NCBI RefSeq assembly: GCF_002127325.2
Contig: NC_035447.2
Span: 30,997,249 to 31,061,248 of the forward strand
From: Helianthus annuus
Lineage: Eukaryota; Streptophyta; Magnoliopsida; Asterales; Asteraceae
Direction of reading: 5' to 3'
DNA length: 64,000 nt
Every line of letters starts with the position of its first letter. Within the stretch, counting starts at the first letter, position 1. Made by a program: the position numbers and the translations under genes. Positions 48,368 to 60,066 of the stretch are shown here, piece after piece. The notes under the pieces are model-generated. The model worked only from the letters and a program-made list of their open reading frames with translations, did no database searches and was not told the origin of the DNA.

Positions 48368-50453
48368 GGCTACATGGTATAGTGACTATCCACCCTTGGA
48401 GGATGATCCGCCACCTAGGCGCCACATCATAGTCCTCTTGAGGATGGTCCATCCCACAAAAACAATGGAAATGGGAGGACGATCCTACCCCACCATTTTA
48501 GTTGTTTTTTAAGGTTCTCTTTTTTTAACATTTAACAAATAAAATAAGAAAATATTTTCATTAATATTAAACAACATTACATAAACTTAAAAAAAACATA
48601 AAGTTAAAAAAAACATAAACTTTAAAAAAAATCCTAAGCATTACAAAAATATTAAAAACCTACTAGTCTTCATCCTGCATATGGTCGTCTGGTTCGTGTT
48701 TTGAGCATTGTTCCAAATGGTACTCCACCAAGTCCGCTTGTAGGTTATGATGTGTGTACTCGTTACTAGAGAGAACATGTTCAAATCTTGTTCTTCCAAA
48801 CTAACTAGAACAAAATTTCCGGTAGACGCGTTTCCGTCGTACTCTCATATCGCTCTACCTTCGTCTTCAATGACCATGTTATGAAGGATAATACAAGCGT
48901 ACATAATGTGTCGTAACCTCTTTTGTATAGCCGAACGTGCTGGATGTTCAATGATATGCTATTTTTTTGTAGAACCCCAAAAGCTCGTTCAATATCTTTT
49001 CTCGCACCCTCTTAATACTTCGCAATTTTTTTTTCTTTTATCGTCTGTCAGGTGCGGGATAGTTTTAATGATTGTCGAGTACGTTGGGTATATTCCATCT
49101 GCAAGGTAGTAACCCCGCCTGTACTCCACCCCCGAAACAATAAAACTTGTGTCTGGACCTGTTCCCGCCACTACATCGTCAAATATCTGTGACTGGTATA
49201 TGATGTTAAGGTCATTAAGCGAACCAGGTAGACCAGAAAAAGCATGCTAGATCCAGAGATCCTGTGACGCAACAACCTCTAGAATAATAGTGGGATGACC
49301 ATGATCTCCCCGAGTATACTGACCTTGCCAAGCACTAGGGCAGTTCTGCCACGGCCAGTGCATGCAATCAATGCTCCCGAGCATTCCTGGAAAACCATGT
49401 CTTTGTTCGTGTGCTTGATATAATTTTTGAACGTCGTTTGCGTTTGGTCTTCGCAGATATCTCTTCCTATATAATTTGACAACCCATTCGCAAAACCTGT
49501 GCAAACATAGACGTGCGGTTCTTTCGGACATCCTTAAATACTCGTCTAATGCATCGGGTGCGTACCCATGTGCCAGTTGGCGAATGGCCGACGTACATTT
49601 TTGTAAATTAGTGAAACCCCTTTGCCCCCTTGCGTCGTATTGCAGTGTAAAAAACGGATCAGACTGGGCCATATCGTCTGCGATACGTAAAAAAAGTCGA
49701 CGACTCATTCGGAACCGACGTCGAAACATCTCGTCTGTGTACACGGGTTCGTCGACAAAATAATCGGCCACTAGTTTATCGTGGGCGGCTATATATTTAA
49801 AATGAAAAATATATCAAATTCATTATAAAATACATTTTTTTTTATTTTAAATAAACATACGGAAAAAAGGTAAAGTACCTTCTTTGTCTCGATTTAATTT
49901 TGCTCGTCTAGTTTGCCGTTGGGACGGCGCTTCATCATCCGCCAATGAAGATCTGAGTCGCGTACATAATCATGTTTTCGAAAAATGCGTCATTCTCGCC
50001 CGAAGATGATGAATACCACGTTAACGAAGAAGATGAAGAAAGTGAAGGAGGTGAAGACATGGTAAATTTTGAGAGAGAGATGGGGTGGTAGTGGGTAAAA
50101 AATGATATAAGAATGTTGAGTTTATATAAAAAGGGAAGAGTGTTTATAAAATGTGAGAGAGATATGAGACTGTAGTGGGTGAAAAGGTGTGAAAAATAGT
50201 GTAAAAGTGGTGAATATTTATAATATTTGATATGATTTTGGTAAATTTTTAAAAAATAGCCGTTGAATTTGGTGTGGCAATTGGAATTTTTTTTTAACGG
50301 TCAACAAGCATCGAAACCTCACAACTTTTTGTCCTTTTGTGCTCCGTCTCAAACGGCTAGGGGTGACACTCAGGACGAGGAGGGGGGACGGCGTGGTGTT
50401 TGGGTCGGCGACGATCCGGGACGGAGGGGAACGACTCCCAATACCGTCTAGCC
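48368..50453 (-). mobile_element. PIF/Harbinger transposon with transposase pseudogene
   Basis: Ends GGCTACATGGTATAGTGA and, inverted, GGCTAGACGGTATTGGGAG, with TTA at 48365-48367 and 50454-50456. It is 2,086 bp. The MYB-like second protein that full elements carry is not seen. Confidence 0.85.
48663..50060 (-). pseudogene. PIF/Harbinger DDE transposase, two exons, broken
   Basis: Exon 1 50060-49879 starts MSSPPSLSSSSSLTW and needs one frameshift near 49955 to reach DEAPSQRQTRRAKLNRDK at the donor. Exon 2 starts at 49788 after an AG with AAHDKLVADYFVDEPVY. The nuclease fold is readable: SIDCMHW (first Asp), a TAG at about 49247 where LWIW is expected, LADGIYPTYS (second Asp), then a frameshift before KDIERAFGVLQ (Glu). 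It ends ADLVEYHLEQCSK...DED at 48663. An intact enzyme would cut and paste Harbinger ends with TTA targets; this copy is inactive. Confidence 0.85.
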
Positions 50454-50650
50454 TTATGCTTTTGTAGTGAGGGATAGGAAGACAAGAGTTAACTTGAAAA
50501 CTATAACAAACCTCATAGATCACTCAGGTTTTCTCACTCTTCTTTAAATATCATATCTAATAATAGTAATATCATTTCAAACGTAGTTTTGAATTATTTT
50601 ATTTTATTCATTCTCACACTTTAATAACATCACCTTAGTTTTTCAATTCT
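50454..50650 (-). pseudogene. Displaced promoter of the dead CCCH copy
   Basis: TTATGCTTTTGTAGTGAGGG and TTTAAATATCATATCTAATA parallel 10981-11100 of the intact gene. The TATA box GCTATAAAAG is changed to ACTACAAAAG. Confidence 0.85.
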
Positions 50651-50674
50651 ATATATAAGATGGTAGTCTACATG

Positions 50675-50963
50675 CAGTGGCGGGCTCACATAGAGTGGGT
50701 CGGGGTTACCGGACCTAAATATTTTTTAAAAAATTCGTAGGTTCGGTATATTAGATGTTGCAAGGATCCCATAAATAGAATTAGATGGACACCATAGAAA
50801 GAAAAAGACAGTTGGTCTAATTCAAACCTCGCTCTGACCCGACCCGAACGAGGACCGACTCCAAAATTTTAACGTTTTGTTATTTTTCAATTTTTTTCGT
50901 GTTATCAATTTGAACACCGAAAAAAATGGACCCAATGGAAAAGAAATCTTGGGTCCGCTACTG
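50675..50963 (+). mobile_element. hAT-like MITE, CAGTGGCGG family
   Basis: Starts CAGTGGCGGGCTCAC and ends GGGTCCGCTACTG. The 8 bp duplication TCTACATG / TCTACATA has one mismatch (50667-50674, 50964-50971). Best-preserved of three family members in the window. Confidence 0.8.
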
Positions 50964-51173
50964 TCTACATAAACACAACCGTCACCATCTTTAATACTAT
51001 ATATGTTTTTATTTGAGATAGGGTTTGATTTATTTATTTATTTATTTTTTTGATGAACCAAATTACTTATACAATTTAGTTAATGGTGTATACTAATATT
51101 TGATGGTTTGTAAAAAAAAAATCAATAAAAATAAGGTTTACTTCATTTATTGTTTATCTTTAAGTAACTATTA

Positions 51174-51299
51174 TTATGTTTACCAAATTAAATGCTTTAC
51201 ATAAAATAAAACGAATTAGAATCAAATTGTCTTAGGTTATGTTTACCAAATTAAATGGTTTAGATAAAATTAAACGAATTAGAATCAAATTGTCTTAGG
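51174..51299. repeat. 63 bp tandem duplication
   Basis: Two copies starting at 51174 and 51237, each TTATGTTTACCAAATTAAAT ... AATTGTCTTAGG, three differences. Confidence 0.9.
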
Positions 51300-51315
51300 T
51301 TAGGTTCAACTGCAA

Positions 51316-51502
51316 TTTTTTTTAATGACAAGGAATATCACGTGTAAATCTACTCTGTTTAGGGCTATGTCCAAGGTCGATTTCCCGATTACCATTAGAC
51401 CATGCCTTCCTAATACGCGAGAATCGGATGAAATCCGTAAACCCTTGCCCCCATCAGGTTTGAACCCGGAATTAAAACACTGATTCCTCCCTTCACCCAG
51501 AT
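51316..51502 (-). mobile_element. tRNA-derived SINE
   Basis: The minus strand has a box-B GGGTTCAAACCTG and a terminal A-run. 12 bp duplication GTTCAACTGCAA / GTTCAATTGCAA at 51304-51315 and 51503-51514. Box A is weak (GGGTGAAGGG). Confidence 0.75.
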
Positions 51503-51583
51503 GTTCAATTGCAAATTGATTTTAATTTTGGATGACTTTTTTTTTGCAAATTGATTTTAATTTTGGATGACTTTTGTTTTTAA

Positions 51584-51650
51584 CTAGATGTAAGACCCCG
51601 CCGCGTTGCGGCTTGGGGCTTACATATTCAGCCGGCATGGGTTAGTTAAT
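51584..51650 (-). mobile_element. Helitron 3' end
   Basis: The minus strand ends CCGCAACGCGGCGGGGTC... TTACATCTAG followed by T, a stem-loop plus CTAG as in plant Helitrons. The 5' end, which should lie at a higher coordinate, was not found; later insertions intervene. A 34-35 bp tandem duplication (51512-51580) lies just outside. Confidence 0.65.
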
Positions 51651-51656
51651 AATTAA

Positions 51657-51973
51657 GGGGCTGTTTGTTTACCTTTTAATGACGGTCTGAATGGTTCAGA
51701 CCTCTTACAAGTTCAACACTTAATGATTCATACTGTTTGTTTCGTGAGTAAATGTCTGAATGTTTCAGACATTTGCATCTGAATGATTAATTATTATACC
51801 GAGTCTCAATGGTTAAGACCTCTAATCTGAATTGGTCAGACATTTGTCTCTGAACGGTTAAGCATTATACTGTCTCTTAATAGTTCAGACCTCATACTGC
51901 TTAAGCATTTAATAGTTCAGACCTCTTACTGATTCATCACTTAACCATTCAAAAGTTACCAAACAGCCCCCGC
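51657..51973. mobile_element. Tourist-like MITE with TCTGAATGGTTCAGACC repeats
   Basis: GGGGCTGTTTGTTTACC and inverted GGGGGCTGTTTGGTAAC, with TAA at 51654-51656 and 51974-51976. The interior repeats GGTTCAGACCTCTTA-like words. Confidence 0.8.
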
Positions 51974-52047
51974 TAAACATTATACATGAGCTCCATGTTA
52001 CGGTCGGTGTATTCGGTACCGGTACCCACTTTTCTCATTTTTAGTAC

Positions 52048-53833
52048 TGATGTGCGTGAAGTGTGTTATATTTTTAATGTATATTTTAAGCCCTTTTACA
52101 CTTTTAGCCAAGTTTTAAATTTATAAAAACACGATATTCACTAACACTAAACACACATATGGGCAAGTGCACCCATCGTGGACGTAGTATAGTGTTGGTA
52201 AGATACCGAGGTCGTCCAAGGACACAAGAGCTTTTAATACCGGTTTATCCTCAACGTCTAATCAAATCAAAAAGTGAGAAAAATGTTTTTAAACTAAGAA
52301 AATAAAAATAACTAAATGCTGAAAAATAAAATAAAATAAAAACAGATAGACAAGATGAATCACTTGGATCCGACTCGCGTATTAGTATAACCTTTGATTA
52401 TTTTCGCACTTTTGCACTTGTTTAAGAGATTACCTTAGTTATTGTAGTATGCCCCTCTTTTGAAAGCGACGTTACCCTCAACCCAGTAGTTTGAGTCAGC
52501 AAGGATACAATCCTAAAGGGTCGGATTATTGGAAGATAATGAATTAAGTTATTAATGCAAATTATGGTAGGCCCCGCTTTTGGCGGTGACGTTACCCTCG
52601 GCTAAGTAGTCTGAGTCAGCAGGGATACAGTCCTAAATAGCCGGGTTATAGTATTAATAGTAGTTAACTTATGAGGGGGGTCAAAGAGTTTGGATCCCCG
52701 CCATCCAATACCTATGGGCATTGAATGAGATCCTACTAAATTTGACCCAGATCCCAAGCAGGACCTCTAAACGCTGAACAAGGGCAAGACCCTTACCAAA
52801 CCGTTCCCTTAACCCCCGACCAGGTAGCCAACATACCTCCATATAGACCGTGGAGATATGAATGGTGAAAATCTTTTATTTTATATAGACAGTAAAATAA
52901 TGCCAAGACACCACGGGCAAACGATAAGGAAAGATCACCTTCAACATAAGCAACTAGTTATTAAAGTCATTAATACAAAACCAAATAAAAAGTGCAAAAG
53001 ATTAAAAATAAAAAGTATTATACTAAACACTTGTCTTCACCAAGTGATGTAAGAGACTTAGGCAAACATGGCCTTGATTGTCAAGAACTCTTACTATCAA
53101 TCTTGGATCCCGAGACGACTCACACATTCTACGATGGACAATGGATGATGGTGGTGGATGATGGTGTTATGGTGGTGGTGGGTGGTGGATGAAGTGTGAG
53201 AGAGGTGGTGTGCCAAGGGATGAGTTGAAATGAAGCCAAGCACTCCTATTTATAGGCTGAACAGAAGCCTGAGCACGGCCCCGTGTCCGCTGGACACGGC
53301 CCCGTGCCCGTCTGACACTCTCTCTCTTCATTAATTGTAATTCGCAATTACAATAAATGCACCTGCAGCACTCTGACCACGCCCCCGTGTCCGCTGGGCA
53401 CGGCCCCGTGGTGGGCAATAGAAGCTTCTACCACTTTGTCTTTTATGCCAGGGCTGACCATCCTGGACACTGCCCCGTGCTCGCTGAGCACGGCCCCGTG
53501 TTGAGCTGGACACGCCCCGTGTCCGCTGGACACAGCCCCGTGTTCAGCTGGGCACATCCCCATGCTCAGCTGGGCACAACCCCATGCTCAGCTTTCTTCT
53601 TGTTTTTGCTTTGGGAGATGCTGTCGAGGAGTCGGGCATGCCACGTTTCTTCCTTTTCTTTGTATTTATGTTGGATTTGGCTGCATTTTTGCTTCTTTTG
53701 TTCATTTAAGCTCTTTTAACCCTGAAAATACAAAAGGAAGACAAAAGCACACTTTTTCCAACATTAGTACTTAAAAAGGGTTAGTTTTATGCCTCATTTG
53801 ATGTAATTTATATGTTGCATTTTACACACATCA
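52048..53833 (-). repeat. 3' LTR of the Athila derivative
   Basis: TGATGTGCGTG ... TTTACACACATCA, 1,786 bp, same family as 15370-17111. About ten CACGGCCCCGTG-like palindromes lie at 53270-53590. Open frames across this part reflect that repeat and are not genes. Confidence 0.88.
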
Positions 53834-55752
53834 AATACCCACACACTTGAATCTTTGCTTGTCCTCAAGCAAAACTCGTTAATATGTGGCTTACACTCCC
53901 AAATGGAATGGGTAGAAGAGAAGGTTTTGGGCTTGTCTTTGAGTGTTGGGAATCCAAGATCTTTATTGGGTTTTATTTTTATACTATTTACAGTCCTATT
54001 CGTTATGATTTATTTAGAACGTTTCATAAGAGAAATTACTTATTTGGGCATAACATGCCTCTTTAAAATTTCATTTATATACAAGTTCACATACCTCACG
54101 GGGGATCACTCAACACTCGGCCGAAGGTGTATTTTTAGTGAATCACTCGAGAGCGGCATGGAACTTATTCCTACCATAAGCTTGCCAAGCAATCAATCCT
54201 CCTCCTTTTTAACTTTATTCCTTTGTAAATATCAAGAGGACTTTTTGGGTGAAGGGTTAGGCTTGGGCTAAAGGTAGGTGGTTGGGTTAGTGGTTAGTAA
54301 AAGGGCGAAAAGCGTAAAAATCGTCGGTTTTCGTAAGACTTTTTTTTTTGACTTTTTATTTTAATGAAGCAATTTTTCAAACAAAGTTCTTTTTGATAAC
54401 CTTGTTTGTTTATTTCTTTTGGCTTCATTATTATCATCATTTTTCTCTTTTTTTTTTTTTTGACTTTTTATTTTAATGAAGCAATTTTTCAAACAAAGTT
54501 CTTTTTGATAACCTTGTTTGTTTATTTCTTTTGGCTTCATTATTATCATCATTTTTCTCTCTCTTTTTTTTTTTTTTTTGATAAGGAAGTCATAAGAAAA
54601 ACTGCGCTTTGTTACTAAAATAAAGGGTTTAAAATGAAAAAGGGGTTTTGGTGGGAAAAGGGGTGTTTGTTTTGGGTTAAGAAATGAAAAGGTTTATGCT
54701 CAAAGGGGTTAACTAGGGGGACTTTAGGTAGGTGGTAAAAAAAAATAATAATGGTGTATAAATAAAAAGGGGTTAGTCCTAATGCCTCCATCATTTACTT
54801 ATTCGGGTTTAAGTTTGTAAGGACCGGGAATGAATCATCGTGGCAAGTTCTAGAGTCGTAAGAACCAAGCGGCTATTCACACAAGAAACGAAAAATGAGC
54901 ATTCAGTCTAAAGATGTGTATTTGTATGCTCAATAAAGGCTCAAAACTCACTTTTGTGGGAATGGGGTTTTTTAATGTGATCAAATATATATAACCAAAT
55001 TTTAACTAGACTTGTTATGCCATTTCATAATTTTCTTATGTTGGTTCTTGTTATCACGACGTTATCGGTTGTAAATTTGTAAAAATATAACCTTTTTAGA
55101 ATTTTGAAATTCCCAAATTAAACCAAGACAAGTAAAGAAAGAAAAAAAAAGTTTTTTGAAAAAATTTGGGGTGTTTAGCGGTTCCAATAGAGCTTTGTGT
55201 AAGGCTTGTAATTAGGACTTGCAAAATTCAAGGTTTTAGCATCCCCCCACACTTAAATTACACATTGTCCTTAATGTGTCCCAAAAATAAGATTTTCGGT
55301 TGATTAGAATGTGTAAAAGTGGGTTAAAAACAAGATTTTATGTTACTGGGTAGCTGAACACGGGGTTGTGTTGGCTGAGCACGGCCCCATGTCTAGACTG
55401 CCAGTACCAAAAGTAAACAGAAGGCTGGGCACGGGGGCGTGTTCAGTGAGCACGGCCCCGTGTCCAGATACCTGAACTGCGCATTTCTACAGAGTTTTGG
55501 GCACGGGGGCGTGTTGGGTGAGCACGGCCCCGTGCTGAACTTGCTGCAATGAAGAAAAATTGTCGAGAGGCTCTGTTTTTGTGCATGGGGTGTTGGTTCA
55601 AGCTTCCCTTAGCATCCTTCACCATCCCGAGTGTGTTTTATTCCTGAAAATTAAAACTAAACTAGAAAGCATAAAAGTTCAACTAATCTAAAACTAAGGA
55701 TAGTTCCGCGGAATGCCTCTGTGGTGCGCCACATTTATAAGGTAGATTGTTG
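53834..55752 (-). other. Non-coding interior of the Athila derivative
   Basis: Contains a 112 bp tandem duplication at 54350-54563 (TTTTATTTTAATGAAGCAAT units), T-runs, the G-rich tract near 55250 and further CACGGGGGCGTG/CACGGCCCCGTG motifs at 55370-55540. No domain-bearing frame. Confidence 0.7.
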
Positions 55753-57122
55753 TAAATTTGACCCAGGTCCCAAGCAGGGTAGGCCCCGCTTTTGGCGGTG
55801 ACGTTAATGAATTAAGTTATTAATGCAAATTATGGTAGGCCCCGCTTTTGGCGGTGACGTTACCCTCGGCTAAGTAGTCTGAGTCAGCAGGGATACAGTC
55901 CTAAATAGCAGGGTTATAGTATTAATAGTAGTTAACTTATGAGGGGGTCAAAGAGTTTGGATCCCCGCCATCCAATACCTATGGGCATTGAAGGAGATCC
56001 TACTAAATTTGACCCAGGTCCCAAGCAGGACCTCTAAACGCTGAACAAGGGCAAGACCCTTACCAAACCGTTCCCTTAACCCCCGACCAGGTAGCCAACA
56101 TACCTCCATATAGACCGTGGAGATATGAATGGTGAAAATCTTTTATTTAATATAGACAGTAAAATAATGCCAAGACACCACGGACAAACGATAAGGAAAG
56201 ATCACCTTCAACATAAGCAACTAGTTATTAAAGTCATTAATACAAAACCAAATAAAAAGTGCAAAAGATTAAAAATAAAAAGTATTATACTAAACACTTG
56301 TCTTCACCAAGTGATGTAAGAGACTTAGGCAAACATGGCCTTGATTGTCAAGAACTCTTACTATCAATCTTGGATCCCGAGACGACTCACACACTCTACG
56401 ATGGACAATGGATGATGGTGGTGGATGATGGTGTTATGGTGGTGGTGGGTGGTGGATGAAGTGTGAGAGAGGTGGTGTGCCAAGGGATGAGTTGAAATGA
56501 AGCCAAACACTCCTATTTATAGGCTGAACAGAAGCCTGGGCACGGCCCCGTGTCTGCTGGACACGGCCCCGTGCCCGTCTGATACTCTCTCTCTTCATTA
56601 ATTGTAATTCGCAATTACAATAAATGCACCTGCAGCACTCTGACCACGCCCCCGTGTCCGCTGGGCACGGCCCCGTGGTGGGGAATAGAAGCTTCTACCA
56701 CTTTGTCTTTTATGCCAGGGCTGACCATCCTGGACACTGCCCCGTGCTCGCTGAGCACGGCCCCGTGTTGAGCTGGACACGCCCCGTGTCCGCTGGACAC
56801 AGCCCCGTGTTCAGCTGGGCACAGCCCCATGCTCAGCTGGGCACAGCCCCATGCTCAGCTGGGCACAGCCCCATGCTCAGCTTTCTTCTTGTTTTTGCTT
56901 TGGGAGATGCTGTCGAGGAGTCGGGCATGCCACGTTTCTTCCTTTTCTTTGTATTTATGTTGGATTTGGCTGCATTTTTGCTTCTTTTGTTCATTTAAGC
57001 TCTTTTAACCCTGAAAATACAAAAGGAAGACAAAAGCACACTTTTTCCAACATTAGTACTTAAAAAGGGTTAGTTTTATGCCTCATTTGATGTAATTTAT
57101 ATGTTGCATTTTACACACATCA
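55753..57122 (-). repeat. 5' LTR of the Athila derivative, rearranged
   Basis: From 55813 it follows 52540-53833 closely. Just before, 55753-55812 is a patchwork: AAATTTGACCCAGGTCCCAA (as at 52739) then GTAGGCCCCGCTTTTGGCGG (as at 52570), both of which reappear in normal order afterwards. The usual inner end and primer site are absent. Confidence 0.8.
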
Positions 57123-57177
57123 GTACCGATACCGAACGGGTACCGTGCTCATCCCTACCTAACAATTTTACCAATTA

Positions 57178-57715
57178 ATAGTGTATAAATAAATAAATAC
57201 TATAGTACATGGTTTTATCATAAAGCAATGTCTAACTTTATAAGCTAAAAATACAAGTTTTAATGCCTAAGAATGTTACCAGTTAATAGTATGTATATAA
57301 ATAAATGAGTAAATTACGTTTTTGGCCCCTGTGGTTATATCATTTTTACTATATTAGCTCAAAATAAGAATTTTTAACATATCTGCCCCCATGGTCTCTA
57401 TAACTATCCATTTTGGCCCCTAAGTCTAGAGATCATGGGGGCCAAAATGGTTAGTTATAGAGACCACAGGGGCTAAAATGGTTAGACTTAGGGGCCAGAA
57501 TGGTTAGTTATAGAGACCATGGTCGCAGATATGTTACAAATTCTTATTTTGGACTAGTATAGTAAAAGTGATATAACCACAGGGACCAAAAACGTAATTT
57601 ACTCTAAATCAATACTATGGTACATGGTTTTATCATAAAGCAATGTCCAACTTTATAAGCTAAAAATACAAGTTTTAATGCCTAAGAAAATGTTACCAAT
57701 TAATTGTATATAAAT
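57178..57715. repeat. ~110 bp direct repeat flanking a MULE MITE
   Basis: TACATGGTTTTATCATAAAG ... AAATACAAGTTTTAATGCC occurs at 57217-57290 and 57613-57690, one on each side of the element at 57307-57604. The repeat is far longer than the element's own 9 bp duplication. Confidence 0.85.
57307..57604. mobile_element. Mutator-like MITE (GAGTAAATTACG TIRs)
   Basis: Ends GAGTAAATTACGTTTTTGGC and inverted GAGTAAATTACGTTTTTGGT, arms of about 90 bases. Duplication TAAATAAAT / TAAATCAAT. The interior repeats GGTTAGTTATAGAGACCA in both directions. 57716-58029 shows no gene. Confidence 0.85.
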
Positions 57716-58029
57716 GGATGCATGCAACTTATTAATATAACAAGACACTTTTTTAATAGTGAGGGTCTAATAGAGAAACAAGCATGTTGTACAAGTGATG
57801 AATGCATAAAATAAAAATGAAACACATGTTACACCATTATAAAACCTACACCTATTACAAACTGAAACGCTTCATCCTACTCTACACCATTAATCCCACA
57901 TTATTCTCATTTGCACTGGTTTAAAAGTGACACCTTGCCTCTAAAAGTCATAAGGCTCTAGGGGCTAGCCTCACAGCTATTTATTGTTAAACTTCCACAA
58001 ATGAATACTATATATATATATATATATAA

Positions 58030-59683
58030 CTAGGTTATAACCCGTAAATATTCCGGGTAGGAAAATTTAATTTACAATAAATAAAAGTATATAAATAACA
58101 TTTTTAACCTCTAAAGTATCCTCTTTCCCTTATAGGTTCCGATATAGGTTCCGATTATAACAATACCGATAGTGATATCAGTATCGATTTAACTTGGTTC
58201 ATCACGCTATTATCTTGAATAAAACTATTTTTTAACAAAGTTTATACAGAACCATGGGTTAAACATTTAAATTTTATTAAACACAACTGTATATATATTA
58301 TAAAAAATGCAAAATGTGTGACGAATAAGGTATATTAATTAGGAATATTGGATTTTAATAGTCCTAACTATTCGCCATGTGTGAAAAGTTTCATTGTTTT
58401 AGCACATATTTTTTTTGAAAGGCCAAATTTTATACACAACCAAAAAGCTTACAATATAAACAAAGGAACCCGTGTTACATATTAGGACCTATATAACTAA
58501 ATATTTTTTCACCATAACCTGGCTTGTATATACATAAAAGTACTAATAAGAAGTGGTATAATCTCCACAATTACAAATCCAAATCACATAACCATTTGCT
58601 ATAGTGCAGGAGAGTTTCTCTAAGGTGAAGACAATTGTCTTCCTATTGTATCTCTTAAATAGGATGCACGATATTCCTGCCTCCCTGCAAAATGTGAAAA
58701 TAATATTTTAAGTAGTTGAAAAACATCCCCTTTTAATAATATTTTCAGTAGGCTGAAAACCAACTCTCATTAAAGTCATTTAAGCAGAAAACACAAATTC
58801 TAAAGACAATCACACTCATCTCTTCAGAAGAGATAGTGACATATCAATAAGAAATAAAAGAGGGGTTGAAGTCTGGTCCATTATGTGCAGAATGCGCAGC
58901 AATGAACCAGGCGGGACATCTATTCATTCAATGCAAGGTGGAAAACACCAAATGGCCGACAATATCACATTAGTGTGGAATACTTGCAATTTATGCTTTT
59001 TCCTTCAAGAACCTCATTAAAATACATAAATACGGGGTGGAGAACAAACAAAAAAGAAAGGCCTTGTATGCAGTCATATTCACGAGCTGTTGGATAATGT
59101 GGAGAGCGATATACAAATTACCTTTGAAATGGGTATTGACATCAACATCAAACTTTCCATGATCTATATCCTACAAAACAACATAAAAAATAATTATTTA
59201 TAATTTTATAATATACAAAAATTAACACTTTAACAATAAGTATATACCATTAGGAGAGAATAATCTGGTAGATCCAACTTATCAACAGCACCATGAAACC
59301 CAACTCCTTCTTCAACATCACTCTCATTTGTTTTCAGTTGTGTTTAGACTACAAAACAATAATACTTATTGGTATGATGGAAAAAATAATAAGACATGAC
59401 AAAACGAAAGCAATACAATGCATGTCTACATAACGTAAAATAAATACAATATGTTACAATGAAAAAGAACCAAATTCCAAAACAAACAGTTATAAAAAAG
59501 TCCTTAATAATCCACTATGTGGTTATTAATATATTAGCATCCTCATCAATAGACATGCTAAACCCCATCATCTTCATACTCAGTTTTGCAACATTCCCCA
59601 TGAATTTAATTATTGTGAGATTAAATATATTATTATTATAATATTTAATCTAGTAGCCTTTATAATCATTTATATTATATAGA
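58030..59683 (-). mobile_element. Non-autonomous Helitron, 1.65 kb
   Basis: The minus strand begins TCTATATAATATAAATG at 59683 and ends ACCCGGAATATTTACGGGT ... ACCTAG at 58030. It is flanked by A and T as expected for Helitron insertion between those bases. It carries an internal LINE ORF2 fragment and no Rep/helicase frame. Confidence 0.75.
58870..59136 (+). pseudogene. LINE ORF2 zinc-binding fragment
   Basis: The plus-strand frame reads PLCAECAAMNQAGHLFIQCK, then a TAG, then AFSFKNLIKIHKYGVENKQK and SCWIMWRAIYKLPL. The C-x2-C...H...C cluster followed by a W-M-W-R-A motif is the C-terminal zinc-binding region of plant LINE ORF2 (compare 38590-38870). Neither LINE end is present, so it was probably captured or trimmed by the Helitron. 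Confidence 0.75.
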
Positions 59684-59723
59684 TCAAAATATATTAATAA
59701 CCTATTAATAATTAGTTGGTAAT

Positions 59724-60052
59724 TGTTGATGGACCATATTACCCTTATTAACTAATTAGGTTTCCTCTTGGGTGTATATATAAGGAGATTATTAGAGAGT
59801 TTAAGGGTTAGACAATTACACAATTCACACAACCCTCATAACATCTATTTCGGCTCTCTCTCCCAACCGATTCTTCCCTAGTCTCGGTTTCATCACCATC
59901 ATAACTTTACACCCTAAGGAGGAACCAGATCATCCTGACAATCATGTCGAACTCGATGGCTGCATCTCTGACTGGATTCTCTGCTGGCCTGTCTGCTGTA
60001 ACAGGTATGTTATTCATGTTTTCCATTATGTTTAAACAGAACTGATCCAACA
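59724..60052 (+). repeat. 5' LTR of the copia element, left edge tentative
   Basis: The right edge ...GATCCAACA is fixed by the primer site two bases later. A left edge at TGTTGATGG (59724) fits size and TG start but cannot be checked without the 3' LTR. Confidence 0.6.
59771..59785 (+). promoter_or_regulatory. TATA box of the copia LTR
   Basis: GTGTATATATAAGG, about 170 bases before the proposed gag ATG at 59944; transcription would start near 59805-59815. Confidence 0.6.
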
Positions 60053-60054
60053 TG

Positions 60055-60066
60055 TGGTAACAGAGC
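60055..60066 (+). other. Primer-binding site of the copia element
   Basis: TGGTAACAGAGC, one mismatch to the usual TGGTATCAGAGC for initiator methionine tRNA. It lies inside the proposed intron 60005-61526. Confidence 0.75.

Larger units (their letters stand above)
52048..57122 (-). mobile_element. Non-autonomous Athila derivative without coding capacity
   Basis: LTR 52048-53833 is complete. The second LTR (55753-57122) lacks about 500 bp at its inner end. The pair differ at roughly a dozen bases over 1.27 kb by eye, so insertion is fairly recent. GTAC flanks both sides (52044-52047, 57123-57126). The 1.9 kb interior has no gag or pol frame. It keeps an Athila-like G-rich tract TTAAGTGTGGGGGGATG on the minus strand near 55240-55258. 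Confidence 0.85.

Noticed and set aside
53357..53719. Repeat-rich frame with HGPV/GHSPV units, and its twin near 56624
   Set aside because: Encoded by CACGGCCCCGTG repeats within an LTR; present in both LTR copies without a start or stop in common.
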